Counted from the stretch's first letter, positions 25,051 through 33,293 are shown. The stretch: 64,000 nt of DNA from an uncultured Reyranella sp. (GCF_945957355.1 NZ_CAMFKM010000012.1:124001-188000), one strand, 5' to 3'. The notes: generated by a model not told the origin, from the sequence alone. Made by a program: numbers and translations.

Positions 25051-26709
25051 TCACGCCCGCTTGCGGTCGTACTTGCTCTGCTTGCCGGTGCCGTAGAGTT
25101 TCAGGGCGCCTTCCGGACCGGTCGCGTTGGGCCGCTGGAAGATCCAGTTCTGCCACGCCGAGAGGCGGGCGAAGATCTTGGTCTCCATCGTCTCGGGCCC
25201 GGGGAAGCGCAGGTTGGCCTCCATGCCGATCAGCCCGTCGGGCGAGAAGCCGGCGCGTTCCTCGACGGCCAGGCGCACCTCGTCTTCCCAGTCGATGTCG
25301 TCGGGCGCGAAGGTGACGAGGCCGGCTTCCTCGGCGGCGGCGGCATCCAGCGCCTCGCCGATCTCGCCCTTCAACTCGTCGACTTGCGACGGATCGTGAA
25401 GAAAGCGGGTCGCAAGGCGCGTCAGCCCGTTGCCCATCGGATAGGGACCGAAGTTCATGCCGGTGAGCCGCACCGTGGCGGCAGGCAGGTTCGAGCCCTC
25501 GAACACGCCGTCCAGCATGTAGGAACGGTCGGCCGCCAGGGCGACCTCGAGAAGCGTTCCGGTGAAGCAGGAGCCGGGCTCGATCAGCGCGATCAGGCTG
25601 CGCGAACTCACATCCAGCCGCTTCAGGGTGCGCTTCCAGTACAGCACGATCTCGCGCACCAGCCAGTCGTCGGCATTCTTCGCGAGTACGTCATCGTAGG
25701 CCTCGACCAGCGCCCCGTCGCCCTGGCTGGTCAAAACCCAGGTGCCGATCTCGGTCTCGTTGAGGCGCAGATGCATCATCGCGTCGTCGAAGTCGCGGGC
25801 CAGCGCCAGCGGCCAGAAGGCGGCACCAGCCGCATGGACGTCAGCCAGAGGCGCGGAGGAGGGGCCATTCAACCGGAACTTTGCCGAACGGCCCTCACGG
25901 TCGATCTCGACGGTGAGGTTGGCGTAACGCAGCGTGTCGCCGTCGATCTGCCGTTCCACCGTCGGCAGCGCGATGCCTTTGGCATCCTTCGGACGCGACG
26001 ACTTGGCCGCCACCTCCTCGGCAATCTTCTGCGTCTGCTCCACCAGCTTCGAGGGCGGAATGAGCTGGTCGACCAGTCGCCACTCGCGCGCCCGCTTGCC
26101 GCGCAGGCCTTCGGCCGTGGTGCAGAAGAAGTCGGCATGGTCGCGGCGCACCATGCGCTTGTCGACGAGACGGGTGAGCCCGCCGGTGCCCGGCAGCACC
26201 GCCAGCAGCGGCAACTCCGGCAGCGACACCGCGCTCGATCCATCGTCGGCCAGCAGGATCTGCTCGCAGGCCAGCGCCAGCTCGTAGCCGCCGCCGGCGG
26301 CGATGCCGTTGATCGAGCAGATGTAGGTCTGGCCGGACTGCGTACTGGCGTCTTCGATGGCCAGTCGCGTCTCGTTGGTGAACTTGCAGAAGTTCACCTT
26401 GTGATCGTGGGTCGAGAGGCCGAGCATGTTGATGTTGGCGCCGGAACAGAAGATGCGGTCGCGCTGGCTGCGGATCACCACCGCGCCGATCTCGGGATGC
26501 TCGAAACGCAGCCGCTGCACGGCGTCGGCCAGTTCGATGTCGACGCCGAGATCGTAGGAATTGAGCTTGAGCTTGTAGCCCGGCTTCAGCCCGCCCTCTT
26601 CGTTCACGTCCATCGTCAAGTAGGCGACGCCGTTCTCGAACGCGAGCTTCCAGTGCTTGTAACGGCTGGGATCGGTGCGGAAGTCGATGGGCGCGGCGGC
26701 GGAGTCCAT
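25051..26709 (-). CDS. boxC: Benzoyl-CoA-dihydrodiol lyase BoxC
   Basis: A 552-residue crotonase-superfamily enzyme of typical BoxC length. BoxC opens the ring of 2,3-epoxybenzoyl-CoA hydrolytically, giving formate and 3,4-dehydroadipyl-CoA semialdehyde. The CoA-binding and oxyanion-hole elements FCSGANINMLGLSTHDHKVN and INGIAAGGGYELALACEQI are present, and a second crotonase-like half follows. Of two nearby in-frame ATGs, 26709 is preferred because AGGGA lies six bases before it; the other (26715) overlaps that ribosome site. A perfect palindrome 18-37 bases upstream and a divergent GNAT/Rrf2 pair suggest direct control. Confidence 0.93.
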   Translation of the reverse strand: MDSAAAPIDFRTDPSRYKHWKLAFENGVAYLTMDVNEEGGLKPGYKLKLNSYDLGVDIELADAVQRLRFEHPEIGAVVIRSQRDRIFCSGANINMLGLSTHDHKVNFCKFTNETRLAIEDASTQSGQTYICSINGIAAGGGYELALACEQILLADDGSSAVSLPELPLLAVLPGTGGLTRLVDKRMVRRDHADFFCTTAEGLRGKRAREWRLVDQLIPPSKLVEQTQKIAEEVAAKSSRPKDAKGIALPTVERQIDGDTLRYANLTVEIDREGRSAKFRLNGPSSAPLADVHAAGAAFWPLALARDFDDAMMHLRLNETEIGTWVLTSQGDGALVEAYDDVLAKNADDWLVREIVLYWKRTLKRLDVSSRSLIALIEPGSCFTGTLLEVALAADRSYMLDGVFEGSNLPAATVRLTGMNFGPYPMGNGLTRLATRFLHDPSQVDELKGEIGEALDAAAAEEAGLVTFAPDDIDWEDEVRLAVEERAGFSPDGLIGMEANLRFPGPETMETKIFARLSAWQNWIFQRPNATGPEGALKLYGTGKQSKYDRKRA

Positions 26710-26726
26710 TGGCATTCCCTAATTCT

Positions 26727-26746
26727 GTAATTCGGTACTGAATTAC
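26727..26746. promoter_or_regulatory. Perfect palindrome in the boxC / GNAT-Rrf2 divergent promoter
   Basis: GTAATTC-GGTACT-GAATTAC, a perfect 7-6-7 inverted repeat in the 78-bp gap between boxC and the GNAT gene. The gap is AT-rich compared with its surroundings. It is well placed to block both divergent promoters and is the natural target for the Rrf2 regulator two genes away. Confidence 0.6.
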
Positions 26747-26787
26747 CTATTTACTTTTCCCGGTGCAAGCGCATTCTATCGCTCCGA

Positions 26788-27225
26788 ATGATTGCAATCC
26801 GCCCCGCCGAGCCGGCCGACCTTTCAGCGATATCCGCGCTCGATACCCGCCTGACCGGGCAGGCGAAGGCGGTCTACTGGCAGGACATGCTGGCCCGTTA
26901 TGCAGGCGGCCCGCCGGAGCGGCACTTCCTGGTCGCCGAAACGTCCAGGGGGGCGCTGGCCGGGTTCATCGCCGGCGAGGTGCGCGCCTGGGAATTCGGA
27001 CAGCCGCCGGCCGGCTGGGTGTTCGCCATCCAGGTCGATCCCAGGCTGCGGCTGAAGGGGGCGGGCAGTGCGTTGTTCGAGGCGCTGGCCGCACGCTTCA
27101 AGGCCCAGGGCGTCACCCATGTGCGCACGCTGGTCGATCGCAAGGACCACCTGATCCTGTCTTTCTTCCGCGCCCAGGGCATGGTTGCCGGGCCGTCGCT
27201 GCAACTCGACAAGGAGTTGCCGTGA
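26788..27225 (+). CDS. GNAT-family acetyltransferase (BadL-like by context)
   Basis: A 145-residue GCN5-type N-acetyltransferase. Motif A is FAIQVDPRLRLKGAGSALFEAL, where the acetyl-CoA loop reads RLKGAG in place of the usual Q/RxxGxG/A, followed by strand and helix THVRTLVDRKDHLILSFFRAQGM. The stop overlaps the GTG start of the Rrf2 gene (GTGA), so the pair is co-translated. Rhodopseudomonas BadL is a GNAT enzyme that acetylates aminobenzoates to make the effector of the Rrf2 repressor BadM; identical pairing here suggests the same logic. No ribosome site is visible, and TTCTAT 8 bases upstream could be a -10 box of a leaderless message. Confidence 0.75.
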   Translation: MIAIRPAEPADLSAISALDTRLTGQAKAVYWQDMLARYAGGPPERHFLVAETSRGALAGFIAGEVRAWEFGQPPAGWVFAIQVDPRLRLKGAGSALFEALAARFKAQGVTHVRTLVDRKDHLILSFFRAQGMVAGPSLQLDKELP

Positions 27226-27617
27226 AGCTCCAGACGGCGACACGGCTCGGCCTCTACGCCATCCTCGAGCTGGCACGCGATCCTGCGCAGACATTGTCCT
27301 CGGCCGACCTCGCCGAGCGCTTCGGCGTCTCGACGCATTCGCTGGCCAAGGTCCTGCGCACGCTCTCGGCTGCCGGCTTCGTGCAGGGCGGGCGCGGCGC
27401 GACGGGCGGCTATCGCTTCACCGGCAACCGCCGGCGCATCACCCTGATGGACATCGTTTCCCTGTTCGAACCCGCACCCGGAAGCCGTACCCCGGAACCT
27501 GGAGAAGACACGGAGATCGGCGGGGCCTTGCAACGGGTGCTGACGGAGATCGACGAAATCGCCGAAGCGACGCTGCGTTCGGTAAGCCTGGAGACTATGC
27601 TGCGGCGTCCAACGTAG
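27222..27617 (+). CDS. Rrf2-family transcriptional regulator (BadM-like by context)
   Basis: A 131-residue regulator with the Rrf2 winged helix: LQTATRLGLYAILELARDP, LSSADLAERFGVSTHSLAKVLRTLSAAGFV and GRGATGGYRF, then MDIVSLFEP. It contains no cysteine, so it cannot carry the Fe-S cluster of IscR, NsrR or RirA and must sense something else. That agrees with BadM, an Rrf2 member relieved by an acetylated aminobenzoate. It starts at GTG within the GNAT stop. It probably represses boxC/boxB and its own operon at the palindrome 26727-26746. Confidence 0.8.
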   Translation: MKLQTATRLGLYAILELARDPAQTLSSADLAERFGVSTHSLAKVLRTLSAAGFVQGGRGATGGYRFTGNRRRITLMDIVSLFEPAPGSRTPEPGEDTEIGGALQRVLTEIDEIAEATLRSVSLETMLRRPT

Positions 27618-27627
27618 GGGCTTTCCC

Positions 27628-28326
27628 ATGCTCGTGCGCTTGCTTTGCCTTGGCGTCATCTTGCTGCTCCCCCGTCTCGCCCTCGCGGTCGATCCATGGA
27701 ACCCGCCCGGCGCGTGCAAGGCCGAAACCTGGAACGACGTCGAGCAATGGCGGGAGTGGAGCAGCCACACGCCACCGGCCAACGCGCGGGGCTGGGCCGA
27801 GGAGAAGCGGCGCTATGTAAACAACCGCGACGTCTGGCGGGTGTTCGACCGGCTCTACATCGCGATCTCGGGCGGCAAGGTGCTGACCCTGTCGGACTGC
27901 GCGTTCGGCGACGACATGCACTTCTATCTTTACGAGCGCTACGACGAGGCCGGCGAGTTCCATGTCGTTCGAACCCACTTCTACGAGGACAACCTCTACG
28001 CGCTGGTGATGCGCAAGACCGGCAGGATCTACACGATCCCGGGCGAGCCGGTCTGGTCGCCCGGCCGGACGCGCTTTGCCTACGCGATCTGCGATCTGCT
28101 GAACGGCAGGGAGGAAATGGCCGTGCTCAGCATATCGGACGGTCAGCCGAAGGAGGAGGCCAAGGTCGAGCTCCCCTGTGCCGAGGGCGAATGCAAGCTC
28201 GCCTGGGAGAGCGCCGACACGGTCGCCTCGACCTGTACCAAGGTGGGCGAGTCGGACGGCGAGCGTAAGGTCGCACGGCTCAGTCGTCGTGGCGCAAGCT
28301 GGACGGCGACCAGCTCGAACAGGTGA
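27628..28326 (+). CDS. Secreted hypothetical protein, tandem paralogue 1
   Basis: A 232-residue protein with a signal peptide (MLVRLLCLGVILLLPRLALA). Six cysteines in the mature part could form disulfides in the periplasm. No family recognised. It shares a linear pattern with the next gene: DC-F/Y-GD, YLYERYD, VVRT, LVM-R/K-K/R-TGR, then PVW and TRF, indicating a beta-rich repeat-like fold. It follows the Rrf2 gene by 10 bases and may belong to that operon. Confidence 0.65.
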   Translation: MLVRLLCLGVILLLPRLALAVDPWNPPGACKAETWNDVEQWREWSSHTPPANARGWAEEKRRYVNNRDVWRVFDRLYIAISGGKVLTLSDCAFGDDMHFYLYERYDEAGEFHVVRTHFYEDNLYALVMRKTGRIYTIPGEPVWSPGRTRFAYAICDLLNGREEMAVLSISDGQPKEEAKVELPCAEGECKLAWESADTVASTCTKVGESDGERKVARLSRRGASWTATSSNR

Positions 28327-28332
28327 GCGGGC

Positions 28333-29028
28333 ATGCGCCGGCTCGCACTGGCCGTGCTGTTGGCCTGCCTCCCGATCACCCTGCCGATCGGCGCGCAACA
28401 AGCAGGCTCGCAGCACGCCGGGCATGAGGCCGAATCCTGTGTGCCGAATGGCCAACCCCACTCCGACTACGAGAGCGGGAGCCGGACGATGGAATGGCCG
28501 CAGGAAGCGCAGCGCCTGAGGGCCGACGCGCCCAATGTCTCGCGTCACGGCGACCGGCTGCGGCTGGCGATCGATGGCGGCACGGCGATCGAACTGCAGG
28601 ACTGCCCCTACGGCGACGCCGGCTATCAGTATCTCTACGAGCGCTATGACGATCCCGGTCGCATCTACGTCGTGCGAACGCCGGGCATCGACGATTTTAC
28701 CTGGACGCTGGTGATGAAGCGCACGGGCCGACTGTTCACGGTCCATGGCGCGCCGGTCTGGGCGTCGGACAAGACGCGGTTCCTGACGGTCGCCTGCTCT
28801 CTTCAGCCGGCCCGTGGCACGCTTTCGATCCTCGTGCCGTCGGGCGACGGGCTCGCGACCGAGGCGGCGTTCGAGCTTCCCTGCGCGACCGAGAGCTGCT
28901 CGGCGCGCTGGGACTTCCAGTCATGGATCTCGGTCTCCTGCACGCCGCGCGACGATCCCGCGAAGAAGGGCAAGGAATTCGTCCTGATGCGCGGCAACGA
29001 CGGCAAGTGGAACAGGTTCGGCCGGTAG
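28333..29028 (+). CDS. Secreted hypothetical protein, tandem paralogue 2
   Basis: A 231-residue protein with signal peptide (MRRLALAVLLACLPITLPIGAQQ), 6 bases after its paralogue. The same spaced motifs are present: LQDCPYGDAG, YLYERYDDPG, VVRTPG, LVMKRTGRLFT, GAPVWASDKTRF, and paired cysteines ELPCATESC matching ELPCAEGEC in copy 1. Function unknown. The tandem arrangement without neighbours of known function points to a lineage-specific family. Confidence 0.65.
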   Translation: MRRLALAVLLACLPITLPIGAQQAGSQHAGHEAESCVPNGQPHSDYESGSRTMEWPQEAQRLRADAPNVSRHGDRLRLAIDGGTAIELQDCPYGDAGYQYLYERYDDPGRIYVVRTPGIDDFTWTLVMKRTGRLFTVHGAPVWASDKTRFLTVACSLQPARGTLSILVPSGDGLATEAAFELPCATESCSARWDFQSWISVSCTPRDDPAKKGKEFVLMRGNDGKWNRFGR

Positions 29029-29066
29029 TCATTGGAGCGCGCCACTTCAGTGGCGCGCTCCAATGA
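29029..29066. terminator. Perfect 18-bp inverted repeat between convergent genes
   Basis: TCATTGGAGCGCGCCACT, two bases, then its exact reverse complement. It fills most of the 50-bp gap between the secreted-protein stop and the acyl-CoA dehydrogenase stop, so it probably terminates both. It has no U-run on either side. Confidence 0.6.
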
Positions 29067-29078
29067 GGTCGCGTCGAT

Positions 29079-30272
29079 CTAAGCCTTGTCCCACCCGTCC
29101 CGCGTTTGCGGCAACTTCTTCTTGAGCAGCGCACCGGCCACGACGTTGCGCAGGACCTCGGCCGTGCCGCCGCCGATGGTGAACATGCGGACGTCGCGGG
29201 CCATGCGTTCGAGCGGCAGTTCGCGGCTGTAGCCGCGGGCGCCGAAGAACTGCAGGGCCTCGTTCACGATCTGGATGGCGCTCTCCGAGGTGAACACCTT
29301 GGCCTGGGCGGCCATCAGCATGTCGGGGAAGCCGCCTTCGCCCGAGCGCGCGGCGTTGTAGACCAGGGCGCGCGATGCCGCGAGCCTGATCGACATGTCG
29401 GCGAGCTTCCACTGCAGGCCCTGGAACTCGTTGATCGGACGGCCGAACTGGTGCCGTTTCTCCGACCAGTCGAGCGCCAGCCGGTAGGCGCCGTCGGCGA
29501 TGCCGAGCGCCACCGTAGCCGCGCCGACACGCTGGCTGTTGTAGGCGGTCATCAGGTCGGCAAAACCCTTCTTCAGGCCGCGCGGTGGGATCACCAGGGA
29601 GGAGGGGGGCACGTCCATGTCCTCGAGGTCGATCACCGCCTCGGGGATGCCGCGCAGGCCCATGGTCGGCTCACGCTTGGTGATCTTCAGCCCCTTGGTC
29701 TCGTCGCGGATGGCGAGGAAGCCGCCGATGCCCTCGAACTTGCCCTTCTCGTCATAGACCTTGGCGAAGATCAGGTGCAGGCGGGAGACGCCGCCGCCGG
29801 TGATCCAGTGCTTGCGGCCGTTCAGGACGTAGCGGTTGCCCTTCTTGTCGGCGCGCGTGGTCATGCCGTTGGCGTCCGAGCCGGCGTCGGGCTCGGTGAT
29901 GCAGATGGCGGGCTTGTCGCCGGCCAGCACCATGTCGGCCGCCATCTTCTTCTGCTCTTCCGAGCCGTAGGCCATGACCGCGCTGATCGCGCCCATGTTG
30001 GTCTCGACGGCGATGCGGCCGGTGACGGCGCAGGCGGACGACAGCGCCTCGATGGCGAGCACGGCGTCGAGCCAGCCCTTGCCCTGGCCGCCATACTGCG
30101 TGGGGATCGTCATGCCGATCAGCTTTGCGTCCTTGAGCAATTCGACGTTGTCCCAGGGATATTGCTCGGTGCGGTCGACCTCGGCGGCGCGCCGGGTGAC
30201 GGGCCCGGCCGCCAGTTCGCGGGCGCGCCCCTGCAGTTCGATCTGATCCGGTGACAGGGCGGACGGGTTCAT
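29079..30272 (-). CDS. Acyl-CoA dehydrogenase family protein
   Basis: A 397-residue FAD enzyme with the three ACAD domains. The FAD/substrate motif ICITEPDAGSDANG and YVLNGRKHWITGGG lie in the middle domain; the C-terminal helical domain has SEKRHQFGRPINEFQGLQWKLADM and ALQFFGARGYSRELPLERMARDVR. The usual catalytic Glu before Gly-Thr in the C-terminal motif is replaced: the stretch reads FTIGGGTAEV. Some ACAD subfamilies place the base on another helix, so activity is not excluded. The start at 30272 is supported by GAGG. The acyl substrate is not predictable. It lies just downstream of the cyclase genes. Confidence 0.87.
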   Translation of the reverse strand: MNPSALSPDQIELQGRARELAAGPVTRRAAEVDRTEQYPWDNVELLKDAKLIGMTIPTQYGGQGKGWLDAVLAIEALSSACAVTGRIAVETNMGAISAVMAYGSEEQKKMAADMVLAGDKPAICITEPDAGSDANGMTTRADKKGNRYVLNGRKHWITGGGVSRLHLIFAKVYDEKGKFEGIGGFLAIRDETKGLKITKREPTMGLRGIPEAVIDLEDMDVPPSSLVIPPRGLKKGFADLMTAYNSQRVGAATVALGIADGAYRLALDWSEKRHQFGRPINEFQGLQWKLADMSIRLAASRALVYNAARSGEGGFPDMLMAAQAKVFTSESAIQIVNEALQFFGARGYSRELPLERMARDVRMFTIGGGTAEVLRNVVAGALLKKKLPQTRDGWDKA

Positions 30273-30282
30273 GAAGACGACC

Positions 30283-31794
30283 TCAGACGGTATCGATGGT
30301 GAAGATGGCGATCGACCCGCTTCGGCCACGGACGGCCGTGCTGCCGAGCGGCTTGAACACGAACTCCGTCCCGCAACCGGCGCACGTCGTCTCCGAAACG
30401 AGAATGCTCGTGCCGTGATCCTTGTTCAACTTTTCCAGGCGCGCGGCGAGGTTCACCGTGTCGCCTAGCAATGTGAAACTGAGCCGTTGGCCGGCGCCGA
30501 CCGATCCCCCAATGACCGCGCCAGTGCTGATGCCGATCCGAGTGACGAAGGGGATTCCGGCCTCGCCGAATTTGCGGCCCGCAACGGCGCGCTGGATATC
30601 GATGGCGGCATGGATCGCGGCCGAAGCATGATGGGGGCAGGCCAGCGGCATGTTGAAGGAGGCGAAGAGACCGTCGCCGATGAACGTGTGCACCACGCCA
30701 CCATGCGCGCGGATGGGAGCGAGGACGGTCTCGAGATATTCGTTCAGCGCCCCGAAAAGCTGGTCCGGAGGCAGCTTCTCGGCGATCGTCGTGAAGCCCG
30801 ATACGTCGGTGAACAGGATCGTTGCCTCGCGTGTCTCGCCGGCCAGCACGCCGTTGCCGCCGCGCTGCAGGATGGTCGAGGCCACGCTCTCGTCGACATA
30901 GCGGCCGAACGTTTCGCGGATCTGCTCGCGTTCGCGCAGGCCCTCGACCATGGTGTTGAACTGGCCGGTCAACTCGCCAACTTCGTCGTTCGAGGTCACG
31001 GGAACTCTTACCGACATGTCTCCGCCGGCGACGGTCGACATGGCGCCGGACAGGATGCGGATGGGGCGGAGCAGGGATCGCCAGATGAAGTAGACCGAGA
31101 CGGCGACCCCCATCAGCGCGATGGCGACGTCGGTGGCTATCTCGAACTGCAGCTTTACGCCGTCATAGCTCAGGAGGTCGATCACGATCGCCGTCATCGG
31201 CGCAAGAGAGATGACGAGCAGGGCGATGGCGAGCTTCAGGCGGTAGCGGCCGAAAAACAGCGACAGGTTCTGGCCCGTGCGCCTGAAGATGAAGCCGCAG
31301 AGGTCGCCCAGATAGTCGCTTATGACGAAGTAGATGTAGGTGAAGTAGAAGAGCGGCAACACGAGGAGGAGCGCCACGGTATCGGCCAGCGTCTGGCTGG
31401 GCAGGGCACGCATGGTTTCGTCCGGCCAGAGATACGGTGCCGTCACCCGGAACCCGACCATCGCCAGGGCAAGCAGCGCCACGCGCGAGGCCGTCAGGAT
31501 TGGCAGTTGCGTGATCCGGCGCTCCACCTCCTCGAATGGGTGCCGTCCCCCCAAATACTCTTCGATGGGGAGGAAAAGCCGCCGACAGACCAGCGCGTTG
31601 ACGCCCAGCAGCAGGAACAGGCCAACGGCGATCGACCGTGGCGCATAGGCCCAGGCATCCGCGAAAGCGACGAAAATGCCGGTGAAAGCGACGTCGACCC
31701 CGGCCGCCGAGACGGCTCGCAGCAGATAGCGTCGACGCAGGGCGGCGATCTCCTCCGCCGTGGCGACGGGCTTGTCCTCATCTGCCGCGGTCAC
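30283..31794 (-). CDS. Membrane-bound class III nucleotidyl cyclase with HAMP domain, copy 2
   Basis: About 503 residues. Several N-terminal membrane helices span residues 20-290. A HAMP linker (RPIRILSGAMSTVAGGDMSVRVPVTSNDEVGEL) connects to a cytoplasmic cyclase domain. Both metal Asp are present (ILFTDVSGFT and FIGDGLFASF), as are the transition-state Asn/Arg in LGDTVNLAARLE. The purine-specifying Lys position reads Thr (VHTFIGDG) and its partner Asp reads Thr (SFTLLGD), so ATP or GTP preference is open. The GTG start overlaps the stop of the paralogous cyclase by four bases. The pair is likely translated together and may heterodimerise. Confidence 0.85.
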   Translation of the reverse strand: MTAADEDKPVATAEEIAALRRRYLLRAVSAAGVDVAFTGIFVAFADAWAYAPRSIAVGLFLLLGVNALVCRRLFLPIEEYLGGRHPFEEVERRITQLPILTASRVALLALAMVGFRVTAPYLWPDETMRALPSQTLADTVALLLVLPLFYFTYIYFVISDYLGDLCGFIFRRTGQNLSLFFGRYRLKLAIALLVISLAPMTAIVIDLLSYDGVKLQFEIATDVAIALMGVAVSVYFIWRSLLRPIRILSGAMSTVAGGDMSVRVPVTSNDEVGELTGQFNTMVEGLREREQIRETFGRYVDESVASTILQRGGNGVLAGETREATILFTDVSGFTTIAEKLPPDQLFGALNEYLETVLAPIRAHGGVVHTFIGDGLFASFNMPLACPHHASAAIHAAIDIQRAVAGRKFGEAGIPFVTRIGISTGAVIGGSVGAGQRLSFTLLGDTVNLAARLEKLNKDHGTSILVSETTCAGCGTEFVFKPLGSTAVRGRSGSIAIFTIDTV

Positions 31795-33293
31795 AGGGGG
31801 GCTCCCACGTTGTAGATGACCACGCCGTCGTGATGACCGCGAACGTCGGTCGTACCCAGACGCTGGCAGAAGGCCTCGGCGCCCGCCGCCGCCACCGTGC
31901 TTTCGGCGGCCAGGATGCGTGTCCCGAACTTCTTGTTGAACTGCTCGATTCGCGCAGCCACGTTCACGGCATCGCCGAGCAACGTGTAGCTGAGCCGGTT
32001 GTCGGTCCCGATCGTGACGCCGATGACTGGGCCGGTGTTCAGGCCGATGCGGGTCGGGAGAGTGAAGTCGCGTGCGAACCGGGCCGTGGAGAGGGCCTGC
32101 TGGATTTCGATCGCGGCCGCAATGGCGGCACGGGCATGATCCGGCATCGGACGTGGCAAACCGAAGCTCACGAAGAGCCCGTCGCCGATAAAGCTGTTCA
32201 CGATGCCCCCATGGCGCTGGATGACCGGTACGACGGTGTGAAGATAGGCGTTGAGGAGGGCTGCGACCTCCCCTGGGGTCGTGCTCTCTGAAAGGCCTGT
32301 GAAGCCTTCGATGTCGGTGAACATAAGGGTGGCTTCGGCCGTGGTATCGATGCTGCGCCCGGTATTGCCGCGGTTGGACAGGATCGAGGCGGCGACCGTT
32401 TCGCTCACATACTTGCCGAACGTGTCGCGCAGGTAGGCCTTCTCGGCGAGGCCTTCGACCATCTGGTTGAAGCGGCTGGCGGCATGGCCGAGTTCGTCGT
32501 CGGAGGTGACGGGCAGGCGGACGGTATAGTCGTTGTCGGCGACCCGGCGCAGGCCGCCGTCCAGCCGCGTGATCGGCCGGGTCAGCGCGTTCGATATCCA
32601 GTAATACATGAAGGCGGTGCCGATCGCCGAGGTCGTGATGTCGGACGAGGCTTCGCGGACCAGGCGATCGCCGCTGTAGCTCAGCATGTCGGCGGCGATC
32701 AGTACCATGGTCGCGAAGGACACGAAGAGAATCGCGAGGGCCACCTTGCGCCGGAACCGGCCGCCGAACGTTCCGATGTTCACGCCTCTCGTGCGAAAGA
32801 GTTCCTCGCACAGGTGATCGAGATAGGCCGCGACGACGAAGAAGGTGAGGACGACGTTGAAGCCGGTGCCGACCGTGAGGTTGGCGATGACGTCGGGCCA
32901 GGCGACCTGCTGCAGCGTGGCGCCGAAGGTGATCTCGAGGCGGTGCGAAAGCAGGCGAAGCGCCACCATCGGCGCATACATCACCCCGACGATCGTTGCG
33001 GAATGGCGCGGGAGGCGCGCCAGCGAGAGCTCGATTTCGCCGAAGGTTGCACGGCCCTCGATGAAATGCCGGATCGGCCGCATCAGGAGCCAGGCCCCGG
33101 CTCCGACGCCCAGGGCGAGGAACAGGGTCGTGATTGCCAGCGACGGGAGTACGACTTCCGGAGCGCTGTTGAGCGCCGAATAGACCAGCACCGAGACCGC
33201 GTCGATCAGGAACGGCACCGACATCGCGAGGTAATAGCGATGCACGAGTCGGGCGGGCGACAGATGCGCCGCCGCGTCGGTTGGTGCTTTCAT
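31791..33293 (-). CDS. Membrane-bound class III nucleotidyl cyclase with HAMP domain, copy 1
   Basis: A 500-residue paralogue of the downstream gene with the same order: about six membrane helices, HAMP (RPITRLDGGLRRVADNDYTVRLPVTSDDELGH), a helical segment (FGKYVSETVAASIL), then the cyclase domain. Metal Asp residues are in LMFTDIEGFTG and FIGDGLFVSFG; Asn/Arg in LGDAVNVAARIE. At the purine-Lys position it has Ser (VNSFIGDG). It makes cAMP or cGMP in response to a signal sensed by the membrane domain, if active. No effector gene is adjacent. Confidence 0.85.
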   Translation of the reverse strand: MKAPTDAAAHLSPARLVHRYYLAMSVPFLIDAVSVLVYSALNSAPEVVLPSLAITTLFLALGVGAGAWLLMRPIRHFIEGRATFGEIELSLARLPRHSATIVGVMYAPMVALRLLSHRLEITFGATLQQVAWPDVIANLTVGTGFNVVLTFFVVAAYLDHLCEELFRTRGVNIGTFGGRFRRKVALAILFVSFATMVLIAADMLSYSGDRLVREASSDITTSAIGTAFMYYWISNALTRPITRLDGGLRRVADNDYTVRLPVTSDDELGHAASRFNQMVEGLAEKAYLRDTFGKYVSETVAASILSNRGNTGRSIDTTAEATLMFTDIEGFTGLSESTTPGEVAALLNAYLHTVVPVIQRHGGIVNSFIGDGLFVSFGLPRPMPDHARAAIAAAIEIQQALSTARFARDFTLPTRIGLNTGPVIGVTIGTDNRLSYTLLGDAVNVAARIEQFNKKFGTRILAAESTVAAAGAEAFCQRLGTTDVRGHHDGVVIYNVGAPL

